Assembly (NCBI RefSeq): GCF_034702125.1
Contig: NC_085868.1
Span: 42,612,888-42,676,887 of the forward strand
Origin: Engraulis encrasicolus
Lineage: Eukaryota > Chordata > Actinopteri > Clupeiformes > Engraulidae
Length of the DNA stretch: 64,000 bases
Direction of reading: 5' to 3'
This document shows positions 24,401-31,849 of this stretch, in pieces. The position numbers and the translations under genes were made by a program. Every line of letters starts with the position of its first letter. Position 1 is the first letter of the stretch. Under the pieces are notes generated by a model that was not told the DNA's origin, made no database searches, and was given only the letters and a program-made list of their open reading frames with translations.

Positions 24401-27400
24401 TTAACGCCTTTAGTTCTGCTAGCTGCGCAGAACATGGCTGGGCACATGGTTCACACATTACTGTCACAAATTGTGAGGTGAGCCATTCAACCACACTAAA
24501 TCCTGCATGTGTTTTGTTGTCATAGTTATGGCTTGATCCGTCTACAAAGTAGACATTTCCTCTCTCTAGAGGTTCGCTTGCTAAGTCCTCCCTCAATTTT
24601 GAAAATGCTTTGGATTGTGCCACACATGCATGTGGTTCTCCGTCATAATCTGCTGGTATGTAATCAGCAGGGTTGGTAGCCATGTCACACGTTTTTATTG
24701 TTACATCTACAGCGAATGGAAGGTTATAATATCGTAACTGTCTCTGCGGAGTCAGACAGAACCTTCCCTGCTCTGCTAACTGGGCTATCGCATGGCTTGT
24801 GTAAATGGTTACAGGCCATCCCATCGTCAAGGCGCTTGCCTTGGTATAGGCCACATATACGGCATCCAAACTTTGATAACATGGCGGATAACCTTGTGCC
24901 ACGCTGTCGAGTTTGGTGCAATAGTAAGCAATTGCTTGTCTCCCTCTTCCGACGCACTGGCTCTGAGACAAGATTGCGGCCATATATGTGTCTCGCCCAG
25001 GCTCCTTCCTAGTTGTGACATATAGATTAAATGGCTTTGTATAATCGGGCATGGCCAGCGCTGGCGCTGTCTGCATCTGTTGTTTTATTCCCTCAAACGC
25101 TTGTTCTGCATCATGGTTCCATGTTAACCGATTTGATAATTTATCCGTACCGGCACTTGTTATCAGAGCCCTCAGAGGGGCAATCTTTTGCTCATAGCAT
25201 TCTATCCATTCACTGCTGAATCCTATCAGTCCTATGAATGACATTAATTGCTTCACAGTTATCGGTTTGGGTGCTTTAGTTATTGCTGCTATATGTTCAG
25301 GGGCTAGCCTCTTCTCTTCTTGGGATATCAGTCGTCCAAGGTAGATTACTTGTGTTTGTGCAAACTGCAACTTTTTCCTGGACACTTTGTACCCTCTTTC
25401 TGCCAGCACCTCTAATACTTGTGCTGTGTCCTTCTCGCACGTTTCTTTGTCAGGCGAAGCTATTAATATGTCATCGACATACGACAAGAGGATTGATTTG
25501 CAATCTACGTGTTTTAGATCTTCCGTTAACACTTGATTGAACACGTGCGGCGAGTGCTTAAACCCCTGGGGGAGTCTAGTGTACAAGAGAGTCTTTCCTT
25601 CGTATTGGAACGCAAATAGGCCGTGGCATGATGATGCTACTCGTACTGCGAAGAATGCTTGTACTAAATCAAGTACCGAGAAGTATTTGGCCTCTTTTGG
25701 GATATTGGTAAGTAATACGTGTGCATTTGGCACGTCTGCAGGATAATCCTCAACTATGTCATTGATAGGCCTTAAATCTTGTATCATTCTCCATCGAACT
25801 CCATCTGCCTTTAGTATGGGCCAAATGGAGGTGTTACAGTACGCCTTTGCCACTTCTTGCAGTACCCCTGCCTTGAGTAGCTCCTCGATGGTTCCCCGTA
25901 TTCCCTCTCTGGGCTCGTCACCCAGCCGATGTTGACGCTGGAATGGAAGCACTGCATGGGGTTTTAGCTTAAATTCTACCGGGCTGGCTGATGTTATCAG
26001 TCCGATATCTCCATCCCCTTGGGACCATACTGACTTTGGTACATGGGCTAGCTGCAAGTCTATTGGATCACTTGGTTCTGTTTCATCTAGTATTGTGCAC
26101 ACTCCTGCTGTTCTTTTCTGCTTACAGGGCTTGTTCCTACAGATAGGGCACTTTTCCCTACGGCATATCGCGCATCCTAATGCCATAAAATCATGGTTGT
26201 GTTGGGGTGTCTCATCTGATGAGTCGGGTGTTTCTAATTCCGTACTCTCTATCCTCCGGTTATCTCTTGGATAGAGGTTAGGCTTGGGCGCATGGCTGCA
26301 CCATTCACAATCATCTTCTCCATAGGGACATGGTTCTGGACACCGAATTAGTCTACTCCCATCTGCCCCATGTCCCTGCCATCTTGCATAATGAGAGCGA
26401 AATGCGAACCGGTCCCAGTCTGGGTCTTTGGAAGTGAATGGGACATGGTTGTCTGTGTCCCAACACCTATATCCTGATCCCCCAAACAGCCTATAGAGAC
26501 AGTAGGGGTTTCCGTATGGACAATCTTTGGTGTACTTAACTTCTGGATCTCCGGAGTCTGCATTTTCATCCAGTATTACTACCTGTGGGCTTCCCCAGTA
26601 TTTCTCTGGGTACCCTTCATTCGTGAGTTTGTACATTTGATTTCCTCCACTTCCAGAGCTAGATAATTGCCATCCTTCTCGCTTTTCCTGGAGGGGCTGC
26701 CACTCAGCATATCTCGCCCTTAGCATTATGGGGCCCATATCTTGGGCCCGGAATCCTCTCCCCACTCTGAGGGTGATATGTGGAGTGGTTCCTGGCATCT
26801 GGAAGTGATGTATAAGTTTCTCTCGTAATGGTCCTTTCCCGAATCGCACATCAGCAGCTATTCCTTCAGCCGCAATAATAATGGCGTGTATTTCCATTGG
26901 ATATAAGGTTTCTGGGTCCATATCTCTTAACCACTTCTCTTCCCTCTCCTTATTAATTCCCTTATCAAACTGTAATGTACAGTGATATGGCGTCCGTGGT
27001 GTCCTTAGTAATTCATGTGTTTCTCTTTTAAAGACTTCTCGCTCGATTCTTTCAGTTATGTGTTTGATATTTGGTTCGAAATTACTTATCCAGTATACTT
27101 GTCGTGGTTGGTCAATTTCAGATCTATACCACTCTGGGTCTGCTGTTTCTTGAGCCTCAGGTGTATCAACAAGTCTTGCTACCATTTGCTTTGATAGTCC
27201 TGGAATCTCAACTCCCTCGGGTGTACACTCTATACTCAGTCCCAATCTACAGAGCGCGTCTCTTCCAAGGAGGTTGACTGGGGTACTTTCAGCTATTAAT
27301 ATTGGAATTTTGATTTCCCTGTCTTCAATTCTAATTGTCACTGGAACGGTCATGGGGCTCAATTGTGTTTCCCCTGAAAAGCCAACAGTCTTCCGGAATT

Positions 27401-27578
27401 TTCCTTTGGACAACGGGAGGTGCAGGGCATCTATTGGCTGAAGACAGGTGTATGTGGCGCCAGTGTCGACTAAGCATTTAACGCTCTTCCCCGCAATGAG
27501 TACCCTGAGCTGGGGTTCTCCATCGGCTCCTTTTGATATTACAAGGAGCTGACCCTCCCTTGGCTTTTCTGGGCCTCG
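20325..27578 (-). CDS. pol: Retroviral Pro-Pol polyprotein with extra macro-like and 2H-like domains
   Basis: The frame is the same as gag and opens right after the gag UGA, so translation should be by readthrough; about 2417 codons. Numbering from the codon after UGA: protease 1-116 (DTGA at 38-41, LLGRD at 103-107); 2H-like segment 193-305; Cys/His module 1 about 353-485; reverse transcriptase about 525-750 (LPQG near 669, YVDD at 700-703); RNase H about 1005-1155 (acidic D, E, D, D all present); Cys/His module 2 at 1189-1238; macro-like domain about 1298-1475; Cys/His module 3 at 1556-1603; integrase about 1690-2040 (HHCC finger, D,D35E core complete, GPY motif); then ~370 acidic, proline-rich residues overlapping env. 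Usual retroviral Pro-Pol is about 1100-1200 residues. All catalytic motifs look intact. Confidence 0.93.
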   Translation of the reverse strand, partial: RGPEKPREGQLLVISKGADGEPQLRVLIAGKSVKCLVDTGATYTCLQPIDALHLPLSKGKFRKTVGFSGETQLSPMTVPVTIRIEDREIKIPILIAESTPVNLLGRDALCRLGLSIECTPEGVEIPGLSKQMVARLVDTPEAQETADPEWYRSEIDQPRQVYWISNFEPNIKHITERIEREVFKRETHELLRTPRTPYHCTLQFDKGINKEREEKWLRDMDPETLYPMEIHAIIIAAEGIAADVRFGKGPLREKLIHHFQMPGTTPHITLRVGRGFRAQDMGPIMLRARYAEWQPLQEKREGWQLSSSGSGGNQMYKLTNEGYPEKYWGSPQVVILDENADSGDPEVKYTKDCPYGNPYCLYRLFGGSGYRCWDTDNHVPFTSKDPDWDRFAFRSHYARWQGHGADGSRLIRCPEPCPYGEDDCEWCSHAPKPNLYPRDNRRIESTELETPDSSDETPQHNHDFMALGCAICRREKCPICRNKPCKQKRTAGVCTILDETEPSDPIDLQLAHVPKSVWSQGDGDIGLITSASPVEFKLKPHAVLPFQRQHRLGDEPREGIRGTIEELLKAGVLQEVAKAYCNTSIWPILKADGVRWRMIQDLRPINDIVEDYPADVPNAHVLLTNIPKEAKYFSVLDLVQAFFAVRVASSCHGLFAFQYEGKTLLYTRLPQGFKHSPHVFNQVLTEDLKHVDCKSILLSYVDDILIASPDKETCEKDTAQVLEVLAERGYKVSRKKLQFAQTQVIYLGRLISQEEKRLAPEHIAAITKAPKPITVKQLMSFIGLIGFSSEWIECYEQKIAPLRALITSAGTDKLSNRLTWNHDAEQAFEGIKQQMQTAPALAMPDYTKPFNLYVTTRKEPGRDTYMAAILSQSQCVGRGRQAIAYYCTKLDSVAQGYPPCYQSLDAVYVAYTKASALTMGWPVTIYTSHAIAQLAEQGRFCLTPQRQLRYYNLPFAVDVTIKTCDMATNPADYIPADYDGEPHACVAQSKAFSKLREDLASEPLERGNVYFVDGSSHNYDNKTHAGFSVVEWLTSQFVTVMCEPCAQPCSAQLAELKALTAACQLGKGKEVTIHTDSAYAHSVCHVHGAQWKQRGFKKTDGSPIQHMHQIVQLLKAMMLPDRLAICKCKAHTKGQDYITLGNAKADEVAKEAALKARHLVTKPETTVMVVQPATIQWHIMAERGVRVRCPAPCPFPSKEECKWCSQWIDSQNHKHTVEPLVCALCQRSECPECASRYCEPRYPDTMLPAIIGKERGGRRTKKEKEFGYEAQGRMVPNPDNRTPIPITRGLVSRETALNISVRPVFLQEYTPSNLGNSLVNPTDQYLTNIGGVSGIIQHLAGNDYQEECETRISQIGPLQPGEVFETKPYNLGWAFHRIIHVPMVYRNGLTGPEGSAQVLKGLYKNAFQTCTAYEARVITVPLFGCGEYGHDPAISMAALLEAAEECIGRHRVDILVPDLCQAVVLTKYLKAVVMGKYWKQEKSGLCNWVEGREPNWEEDSEDESIALRKGRKQKARMWVEGHKHYMRKLTPEREEEKTMGVLVDPHPHYHQVRGLPCPYMKGQNEGCEWCSSGIGDEHFHHFEPLICALCQRADCPLCADFPCIPKGTPIPIPAKRLQCPVQGDSEDDTESWSPTNETDREFAGRVLRGRVIPIRERGRTNLTIPEFYYDHIRPIQEAASEWEKQAWEERGAVQDQTGLWRFVDGRIVAPHSFLDTIIWVAHEPDHCAKGEVKTQVLKSGFWAPGLQDRISFVLRHCRICSMNNIRKGTAPRPLGHIPLPDGPFKHLQMDYIDMIKTVRGMRYVLVVVCRFSRWVEACPSPRQDEKTVTNFLTRELVPRFGIPETISSDNGRSFIANVWKKVAQRMRIRLRFGCIYHPQSQGMVERANGTLKNKVLKITQSTGLNWVDALPLALMKMRCEVNRSTHLTPHEMLTGRAMPTPRLRDGQGPPAEALSREIRQYILQLCNIHKTIYNEQQARERRLGRNAEEEGLPVRPGDYVFLRVFNRSCLDPRAEGPYKVVKATGRAVRVEGSDVWYHLNCCYRAPRPSGESEGENDPPPDPPESSPRGGDNDDDSDGPPRGADPGRDEAGGPSQTPPIPPGPSGPGAPSLFSPESLSAGNHSSDPELREGRDPGENVDPVAAGDPSSIPAPDEGGDEGRVPAVPSDRGRDDPESGGPEQPDDPVTEPGGEVVVGPDAEHGGADDPTTIDDGQPPPAEEPEVPRGEPEEGVEQRRSRDERPSPLNVGNELPDIERWPADQPFVSGGFLEDLNDPNTPEYGPEPGGVGPQEDSQPPSDRESVGGHGAEQEHVEDLFPDELLDPETFRRPAPSGGSWSDSAADDGGAWERLLSEFPDDYAVRQANLLSRPHLFGTDDDPVTAAYWEYDESEGESKSDTDTDTDTPGNRYPPGGRNARHN
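21459..22508 (-). other. Integrase domain of pol
   Basis: Within pol: an H-x3-H plus C-x2-C zinc-binding head, then the catalytic core with Asp (LQMDYID), Asp (SSDNG) and Glu (MVERANG), with exactly 35 residues between the last two. A GPY motif follows near the end. Catalyses insertion of viral DNA into the host genome. Confidence 0.9.
22770..22913 (-). other. Cys/His module 3 of pol
   Basis: CPYM(x)6CEWCS, then HxxHH and EPLICALCQRADCPLC ending in FPC. Spacing of Cys and His suggests bound zinc. It lies between the macro-like domain and integrase and is clearly homologous to modules 1 and 2. Confidence 0.75.
23154..23687 (-). other. Macro-domain-like segment of pol
   Basis: About 178 residues with the expected order of macro-domain signatures: a VNPTD segment (usual VNAAN), a GGVSGII loop followed by HLAG, an E-rich helix, a HRIIHVP strand (usual V-I-H-x-V-G-P), and a VITVPLFGCGEYG loop (usual P-x-I-S-T-G-x-F/Y-G), then an Ala-rich helix. 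Macro domains bind ADP-ribose and some remove it from proteins. The second Asn of the first motif is Asp here, which may alter activity. Identified by eye; position between RNase H and integrase is unusual for a retrovirus. Confidence 0.8.
23865..24014 (-). other. Cys/His module 2 of pol
   Basis: CPAPCPFPSKEECKWCS, then HKH and EPLVCALCQRSECPEC ending in RYC. Lies between RNase H and the macro-like domain. Same pattern as the modules at 22770-22913 and 26124-26342. Confidence 0.75.
24114..24566 (-). other. RNase H domain of pol
   Basis: Acidic catalytic residues appear in order: VYFVDGSS, AELKAL, IHTDSAYA and NAKADEVA. This set is complete, so the domain should degrade the RNA strand of RNA-DNA hybrids. 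Confidence 0.9.
25329..26006 (-). other. Reverse transcriptase domain of pol
   Basis: Contains the primer-grip and finger motifs of the family: a WRMIQDLRPIN segment, a VLDLVQAFF segment carrying the first catalytic Asp, LPQGFKHSP, and the YVDD catalytic box at 25470-25481. Confidence 0.95.
26124..26342 (-). other. Cys/His module 1 of pol
   Basis: CPEPCPYGEDDCEWCS, a longer linker than in modules 2 and 3, then HDFMALGCAICRREKCPIC ending in KPC. An additional CPYGNPYC motif precedes it at about 26500-26522. Lies between the 2H-like segment and reverse transcriptase. Confidence 0.7.
26664..27002 (-). other. 2H-phosphoesterase-like segment of pol
   Basis: Two H-x-T-hydrophobic motifs, YHCTLQFD and PHITLRVG, lie 68 residues apart, each at the end of a predicted beta strand. 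This is the defining catalytic pair of the 2H phosphoesterase superfamily (LigT, AKAP7, coronavirus NS2). It sits between protease and module 1. The rest of the fold cannot be confirmed by eye, and 68 residues is at the short end of the usual spacing. Confidence 0.55.
27230..27578 (-). other. Aspartic protease domain of pol
   Basis: Begins at the codon after the UGA. VKCLVDTGATYTCL carries the catalytic D-T-G-A, and NLLGRDAL gives the conserved C-terminal G-R-D. Would cleave Gag and Gag-Pro-Pol as a dimer. Confidence 0.9.
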
Positions 27579-27581
27579 TCA
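27541..27581 (-). promoter_or_regulatory. gag-pol UGA readthrough site with downstream hairpin
   Basis: The gag stop is UGA followed by C, a leaky context, and pol continues in the same frame. Starting 16 bases downstream, CAAGGGAG and CTCCTTG can pair across a 6-base loop with one bulged G. Gammaretroviruses use UAG with a pseudoknot at this point; here the codon is UGA. Confidence 0.6.
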
Positions 27582-30500
27582 ATAAGGGGCTCCCCCATAC
27601 GGGGAAGCTGGCCCTTGGGCTCCGGTTTGTGTTTGTGGGATTTGTTGCAGTCCTCCTGCCCCTGTGTTGGTTCCTGTTGGGTCATTCACAGCCTGTTGTT
27701 GTTGCTGTCCAAGTTGCTGCGGGTTCAGGCCCTGTTGGCTCAGCCATTTGGGGCAATTTCTCTTTATGTGATTCAGGTCTCCGCATGTCCAGCAACCTGG
27801 TTGGTTATTGAATTGTTGTTGGTTACCTTGGTTATTTCCCTGGCCCTGTCCTCCCTGTCTTCCCTTTTGCTGTCTATTTGGGTTCCACTGTCTCTGTCCT
27901 TGGCCTCTCTGCTGGTTGTTTACCAAGGTTTGAATTGATTGTTGCAGGAGCCCTAGTTGCTGTTGTGTGGCGAGTTGTGCTTGTTCCAGGGCACTCACAG
28001 GGGCACCCACAGGGGCACTCACAGGGGCATTCGCAGGGGCACTCACAGGAGGCTGACTCCCGCCTCCTGGTGCTTGTTGAGGGGTTAGATTGGTTCCTTG
28101 ATTTACTACGGCAGCCTGGATTCCCAGTTTCTCCTTTTTGGCATTCTTGCTTACCTCCTGGATCTGCATTTGAGTTAATTTGTATAGTGCGTCTTCATTG
28201 CGGCGTTTTCTCTCTTCTTGCTCTTCTCTGTATGAGTTGACATGGTAGACCACTATGGTGGTGAATTCTTCCCGTGAGGTGGTTTCTATACGTGATTCCG
28301 CCTTTACTTTTGCCCTCACGGCCTCTGGGAGAGCATTCATGATTGCTTTCCTGAACATCATGCGGTCAGCCGGTGCAGAGTCAGGTTCTCTGTCCATTCT
28401 TATCTTATACTCCTGTGCTGCCTTGCTGATGAATACTGCTGGGTTGTCATCGTCCTTCATTTTTCCTATAAAATCTCCTGTGCATCTAGTCGGGTACTTT
28501 TTCCGTAGCTCCTCCCAAATCTTCGAGCGGAAGTGGTTCAGGTTGTAGCAATCCTTAGCGGAATGTGACATGATGTCCCCTAGTCCTGCTGCCTTAAAGA
28601 CAGCATCAGTGTCTGCATATCCTATAGTTTTGTTGAGGAGGTACTTCACATCTCCTAGGGTCACATGAATGTTGATCATTTCCTTTTCAAACTGGCTTAT
28701 CCACATTCCTGCCCCGTCCTCCAGCACTGGCAGTTTGTTCATGCAGGACTCACAGTCGCTGTGCTTCCATGGTTCATAGTTGATTCGGTTGTTCTTGATT
28801 ACCAGTGGGGCCATTATTTCTGCTTCATGCTCCGATTCATCTGTCTCCTCCTCCATGGGCCTGGGTCGGTGCTTTTGTCTCTTCTTATCTTCTTTCCGTT
28901 CCTTTTCCAATCCTTTCCTGGATTTGTTGATGCCCTTTTTAACTCCGCATTCTATCTCGTCCAGCCCTTTCTTCATTCCTCGGCGCATGGTGCTGACTCC
29001 TTTTTCTACTCCTTTCTTCATTTTCTTGAGGCTCTTCAGGCCTAGAGCAGTCATGGCCGGGGATAGGAGCAACATTGTTTCTCGCTGGTCGTCGTTCAGT
29101 CGTATCTTGACTATCCCTTGTTGACAGGCTGGATTTTGGGATTGTCGTCTGTGTTGTGTCAACCCTCTGGCTCCTCTGAACATCTGGTGACAGGAGGGAC
29201 ACTCGCCTTCCCTCATGGGTATGGCATATCCTACTGCTCCTTCTGGATCTCTTAGTGACCCGTGTTCATCTTCCTCGTCTTCTTCTTCCTCATATCCGTC
29301 TTCTTCCTTCTCGGATTCTTCCTCGGAGCCTTCCTCATCATCGTTGTCCTCCAGGATCTCATGTAAGGTCCGGGTCAGATTCAGTATGTCTTCACTGTCG
29401 CGGACCGTATCTTCTCTTAGTTTGCGCGCGTCAGCTTTGACTTTCTGGGTTTCTTTCCACAATTCCCTGTTTTCCTCACGGGTCTCCTGTCTTGTCCTTT
29501 CAATGACTTCTCCCAGTTTTCTTAGGGCTTCTTCCGTCCGGGCTGCCCTTGAATTGACGTTCTCCATTTGTTGTTCAATTATCACTCCTGTCATCAGATC
29601 GTCATGCTGTCCTCGTTCCAGACCCTTCAGCCAGTCCTCATGTCGACTTTGTCGCTTGTCGACGTGGTTGCCCAGGAGTCTTACCTCATTCTTGAGATCT
29701 TGATGGTGTGCGCGGATTTCTCCTCGCTCTCTTCTTGCTTCAGTGTTGACCCTGTCTTGTAAGGTGAATTTGTCATTGAATGCTTCGTTCATCCTGTCTT
29801 GGATATTCCATAGTCCTCTCTCAGCCCATTGCGGGAGAGAGGATCTCTGCTCTGTTGCTGGTTCCTTGCTTCCATGCCCCTCAGTCGTCCTCCTGGTGGG
29901 TTGGCTGACGACGAAGGTGCTTCTTTGTGTAGTTGCACTTGGTTGTCCTGGATGCTGGCTGGTCACACTGCTTCGTCTCACTTCTGCCCTTCCTCCTGGG
30001 GAACTAGTCCTGGAGCTTGGGTCTTGGAACGTTACTGCTGGTCCGCTCCCTCTCAGCTCGCTTTCTTCCAGTATTCGGTTGTATTGGGCGGCTCCTTCTC
30101 TGTCCCAGGACTCCAGCAGCGCTGTGGTCTGGGCCGCAAGGTTATCTGGGTTGACACTCTCCAATAGTGTTTCGTGTCGGGTTGCCATGCTTGTGGGACT
30201 CACTGCACGGCTTCCTCCTGATGTTGGGTCCATCGTTGGTCTTAAAGGGCTCATCGCACGGTTTCCTCTACTTACCTGCTCCATCGAGTCCCCGACTGTG
30301 ATTGGGGACTGTAGGGCAGAGGGTCGGTCTTGCTCCCTTTCAGGCGGGCATGCTGGAGTCGAGGTCATCATGGCAGGTCCTCTGCCGTCCCTTCCTCCTG
30401 GCATTCTGGTTGTCATTGGTTGAGGGCGAATATGCATTGCGTCCTCAACCAGTCCTCTTGCGGCTGCTCTTCCATCACCTAGGGCATTTACCAGGGTCAC

Positions 30501-31085
30501 TAGTTCATCAGTGGGCCCCTTAAGCCCTATTGAATCCAGATGTACTTCGTCCCCAACATCAATGTTAGGGCACATCCAGGCCGGAACCTGATGGTGCGGG
30601 GCGCACTGGTGTTTTCTTGATCTTGCTATCTGTGTATATGGTGGGCCTCCCGTGGGTCCTTCTCTCAGTGTTGGAACTGCAGGATAGAGCTGGTTTGGTG
30701 GGCTAACAGAAGGGCATGCCCCTGTGGCAGGGGCATATGGAGGGGGCCTTGCTGGCCCTGGGTCCCCAGCTGCCTCAATTTTCTTGTTCTTTTCCTTCAT
30801 CTTGCTTTCCTCGATGTGTTGCGCGCCTAGTCTCATGAACTCCTTCAGGACTTCAAGCTCTGTTTCTCGTTTAACGAGCCTTTTCTCTCCTCTTTCTGCT
30901 TTTTTATAGTTTTTTATTTTCTCCTCCATCTGCACTAGCAAGGACATTAGGAGTGATCCTTCTTTAGGCCATGGGGTGGCGTCCTTTTTAGTCCTCTCAG
31001 CCCATTTTTTACTTACATTTTCCACGACCAGCCGACTGGCCGCATTACTCCTGATGACCATTTGTATTGGGGTTATTTCTGCCAT
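27579..31085 (-). CDS. gag: Retroviral Gag polyprotein, unusually large
   Basis: 1168 residues from ATG 31085; typical Gag is 500-650. No N-terminal Gly for myristoylation. Residues 1-110 are basic and helical (matrix-like). A PPPY late-domain motif is at 114-117, with a second PPY motif near 147. Residues ~120-600 are an extra disordered, charged region with coiled-coil potential and a long acidic run. A C-x2-C-x12-H-x8-C finger starts at 629, followed by a Lys/Gly repeat segment of KKG/EKG type. A capsid-like region spans about 758-1010 and ends in a charged helix with REEQEERKRR, like gammaretroviral Gag. Ala-Pro-Val repeats (12-bp DNA repeats near 27983-28048) follow, then a CCHC zinc knuckle at 1098-1111. 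Ends at UGA 27579-27581, read through into pol. Confidence 0.92.
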   Translation of the reverse strand: MAEITPIQMVIRSNAASRLVVENVSKKWAERTKKDATPWPKEGSLLMSLLVQMEEKIKNYKKAERGEKRLVKRETELEVLKEFMRLGAQHIEESKMKEKNKKIEAAGDPGPARPPPYAPATGACPSVSPPNQLYPAVPTLREGPTGGPPYTQIARSRKHQCAPHHQVPAWMCPNIDVGDEVHLDSIGLKGPTDELVTLVNALGDGRAAARGLVEDAMHIRPQPMTTRMPGGRDGRGPAMMTSTPACPPEREQDRPSALQSPITVGDSMEQVSRGNRAMSPLRPTMDPTSGGSRAVSPTSMATRHETLLESVNPDNLAAQTTALLESWDREGAAQYNRILEESELRGSGPAVTFQDPSSRTSSPGGRAEVRRSSVTSQHPGQPSATTQRSTFVVSQPTRRTTEGHGSKEPATEQRSSLPQWAERGLWNIQDRMNEAFNDKFTLQDRVNTEARRERGEIRAHHQDLKNEVRLLGNHVDKRQSRHEDWLKGLERGQHDDLMTGVIIEQQMENVNSRAARTEEALRKLGEVIERTRQETREENRELWKETQKVKADARKLREDTVRDSEDILNLTRTLHEILEDNDDEEGSEEESEKEEDGYEEEEDEEDEHGSLRDPEGAVGYAIPMREGECPSCHQMFRGARGLTQHRRQSQNPACQQGIVKIRLNDDQRETMLLLSPAMTALGLKSLKKMKKGVEKGVSTMRRGMKKGLDEIECGVKKGINKSRKGLEKERKEDKKRQKHRPRPMEEETDESEHEAEIMAPLVIKNNRINYEPWKHSDCESCMNKLPVLEDGAGMWISQFEKEMINIHVTLGDVKYLLNKTIGYADTDAVFKAAGLGDIMSHSAKDCYNLNHFRSKIWEELRKKYPTRCTGDFIGKMKDDDNPAVFISKAAQEYKIRMDREPDSAPADRMMFRKAIMNALPEAVRAKVKAESRIETTSREEFTTIVVYHVNSYREEQEERKRRNEDALYKLTQMQIQEVSKNAKKEKLGIQAAVVNQGTNLTPQQAPGGGSQPPVSAPANAPVSAPVGAPVSALEQAQLATQQQLGLLQQSIQTLVNNQQRGQGQRQWNPNRQQKGRQGGQGQGNNQGNQQQFNNQPGCWTCGDLNHIKRNCPKWLSQQGLNPQQLGQQQQQAVNDPTGTNTGAGGLQQIPQTQTGAQGPASPYGGAPY

Positions 31086-31849
31086 GGTGCGTGATCTGTT
31101 TATTAACGCCCCTTATGCTTTTTGGAAAGTTGTGGAAATCTATCGATATTGTACCGTGTATTTAAAGAATCTCTTTTAGGGGTATGCTGATGAGTGACTG
31201 CAAAATATATTAGTTGTGTTCTATTAGTTTTAACTCTATGTATACTAGCAGTGCTAGTCTTGAGCTACAGTGTACAGTATGTACTTCACTTTCCCCTAAG
31301 GGATTTAGTTTTACTTCACTTATTGCGTAATTTCCGTCTTCTGTTTTCCTAATTATCAAGACTTTACTTTGTTTTTGATTGCAATAGGTATGATCTGCAT
31401 TCATTTCATAAACCCGTTATGATTAATTACCCAGTTCCACACCTTATTTCAGTTTTCCGCCTTCTTCCTTTTATTTAAAATTTATTTGAGTGACATACAA
31501 AACATAGTCCCCTTTGTGATCAAGTTTATTTTCGGGGACACCGTGACCCAATACAATTTTGTCTAACAGTGCATGACTAACATAAGTACCTTGTGGTCTA
31601 TTTACTTTGAAGTTCAGCAATGGTTTGATTTCATAAACAGTGCCCTTCATGCAGCAGCTCTTAAGGAGCTGTCCGTGCCTAGTCACATACAATGTCCTTT
31701 AATATGGCATTCATCGATACAAACAGTCCAGGTAAATAAGTGCTTAGACCTTTTTCACACAGAGTAACATAGAGTTATACCAATGTTAAATGCAAGAACT
31801 TCTTCAAAGGTTTTAAGGCATACAGGCTATAGTCACCTTGGGCAATCTT
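31086..31849 (-). other. Interval between upstream ORF and gag
   Basis: About 760 bases. One ATG-started frame of 64 codons (31210-31404) and one frame without ATG (31471-31692, 73 codons) share a register and look fairly protein-like, but stops separate them. They could be a decayed or spliced small accessory gene; I do not recognise either. Confidence 0.3.

Noticed and set aside
27411..27413. pol start at 27413
   Set aside because: The codon is TTG inside the protease; the frame is open to the gag UGA and the DTGA motif lies upstream of this point.
29215..30423. Plus-strand frames of 162 and 226 codons opposite gag
   Set aside because: Ser/Leu-rich antisense translation of the acidic and charged part of gag.
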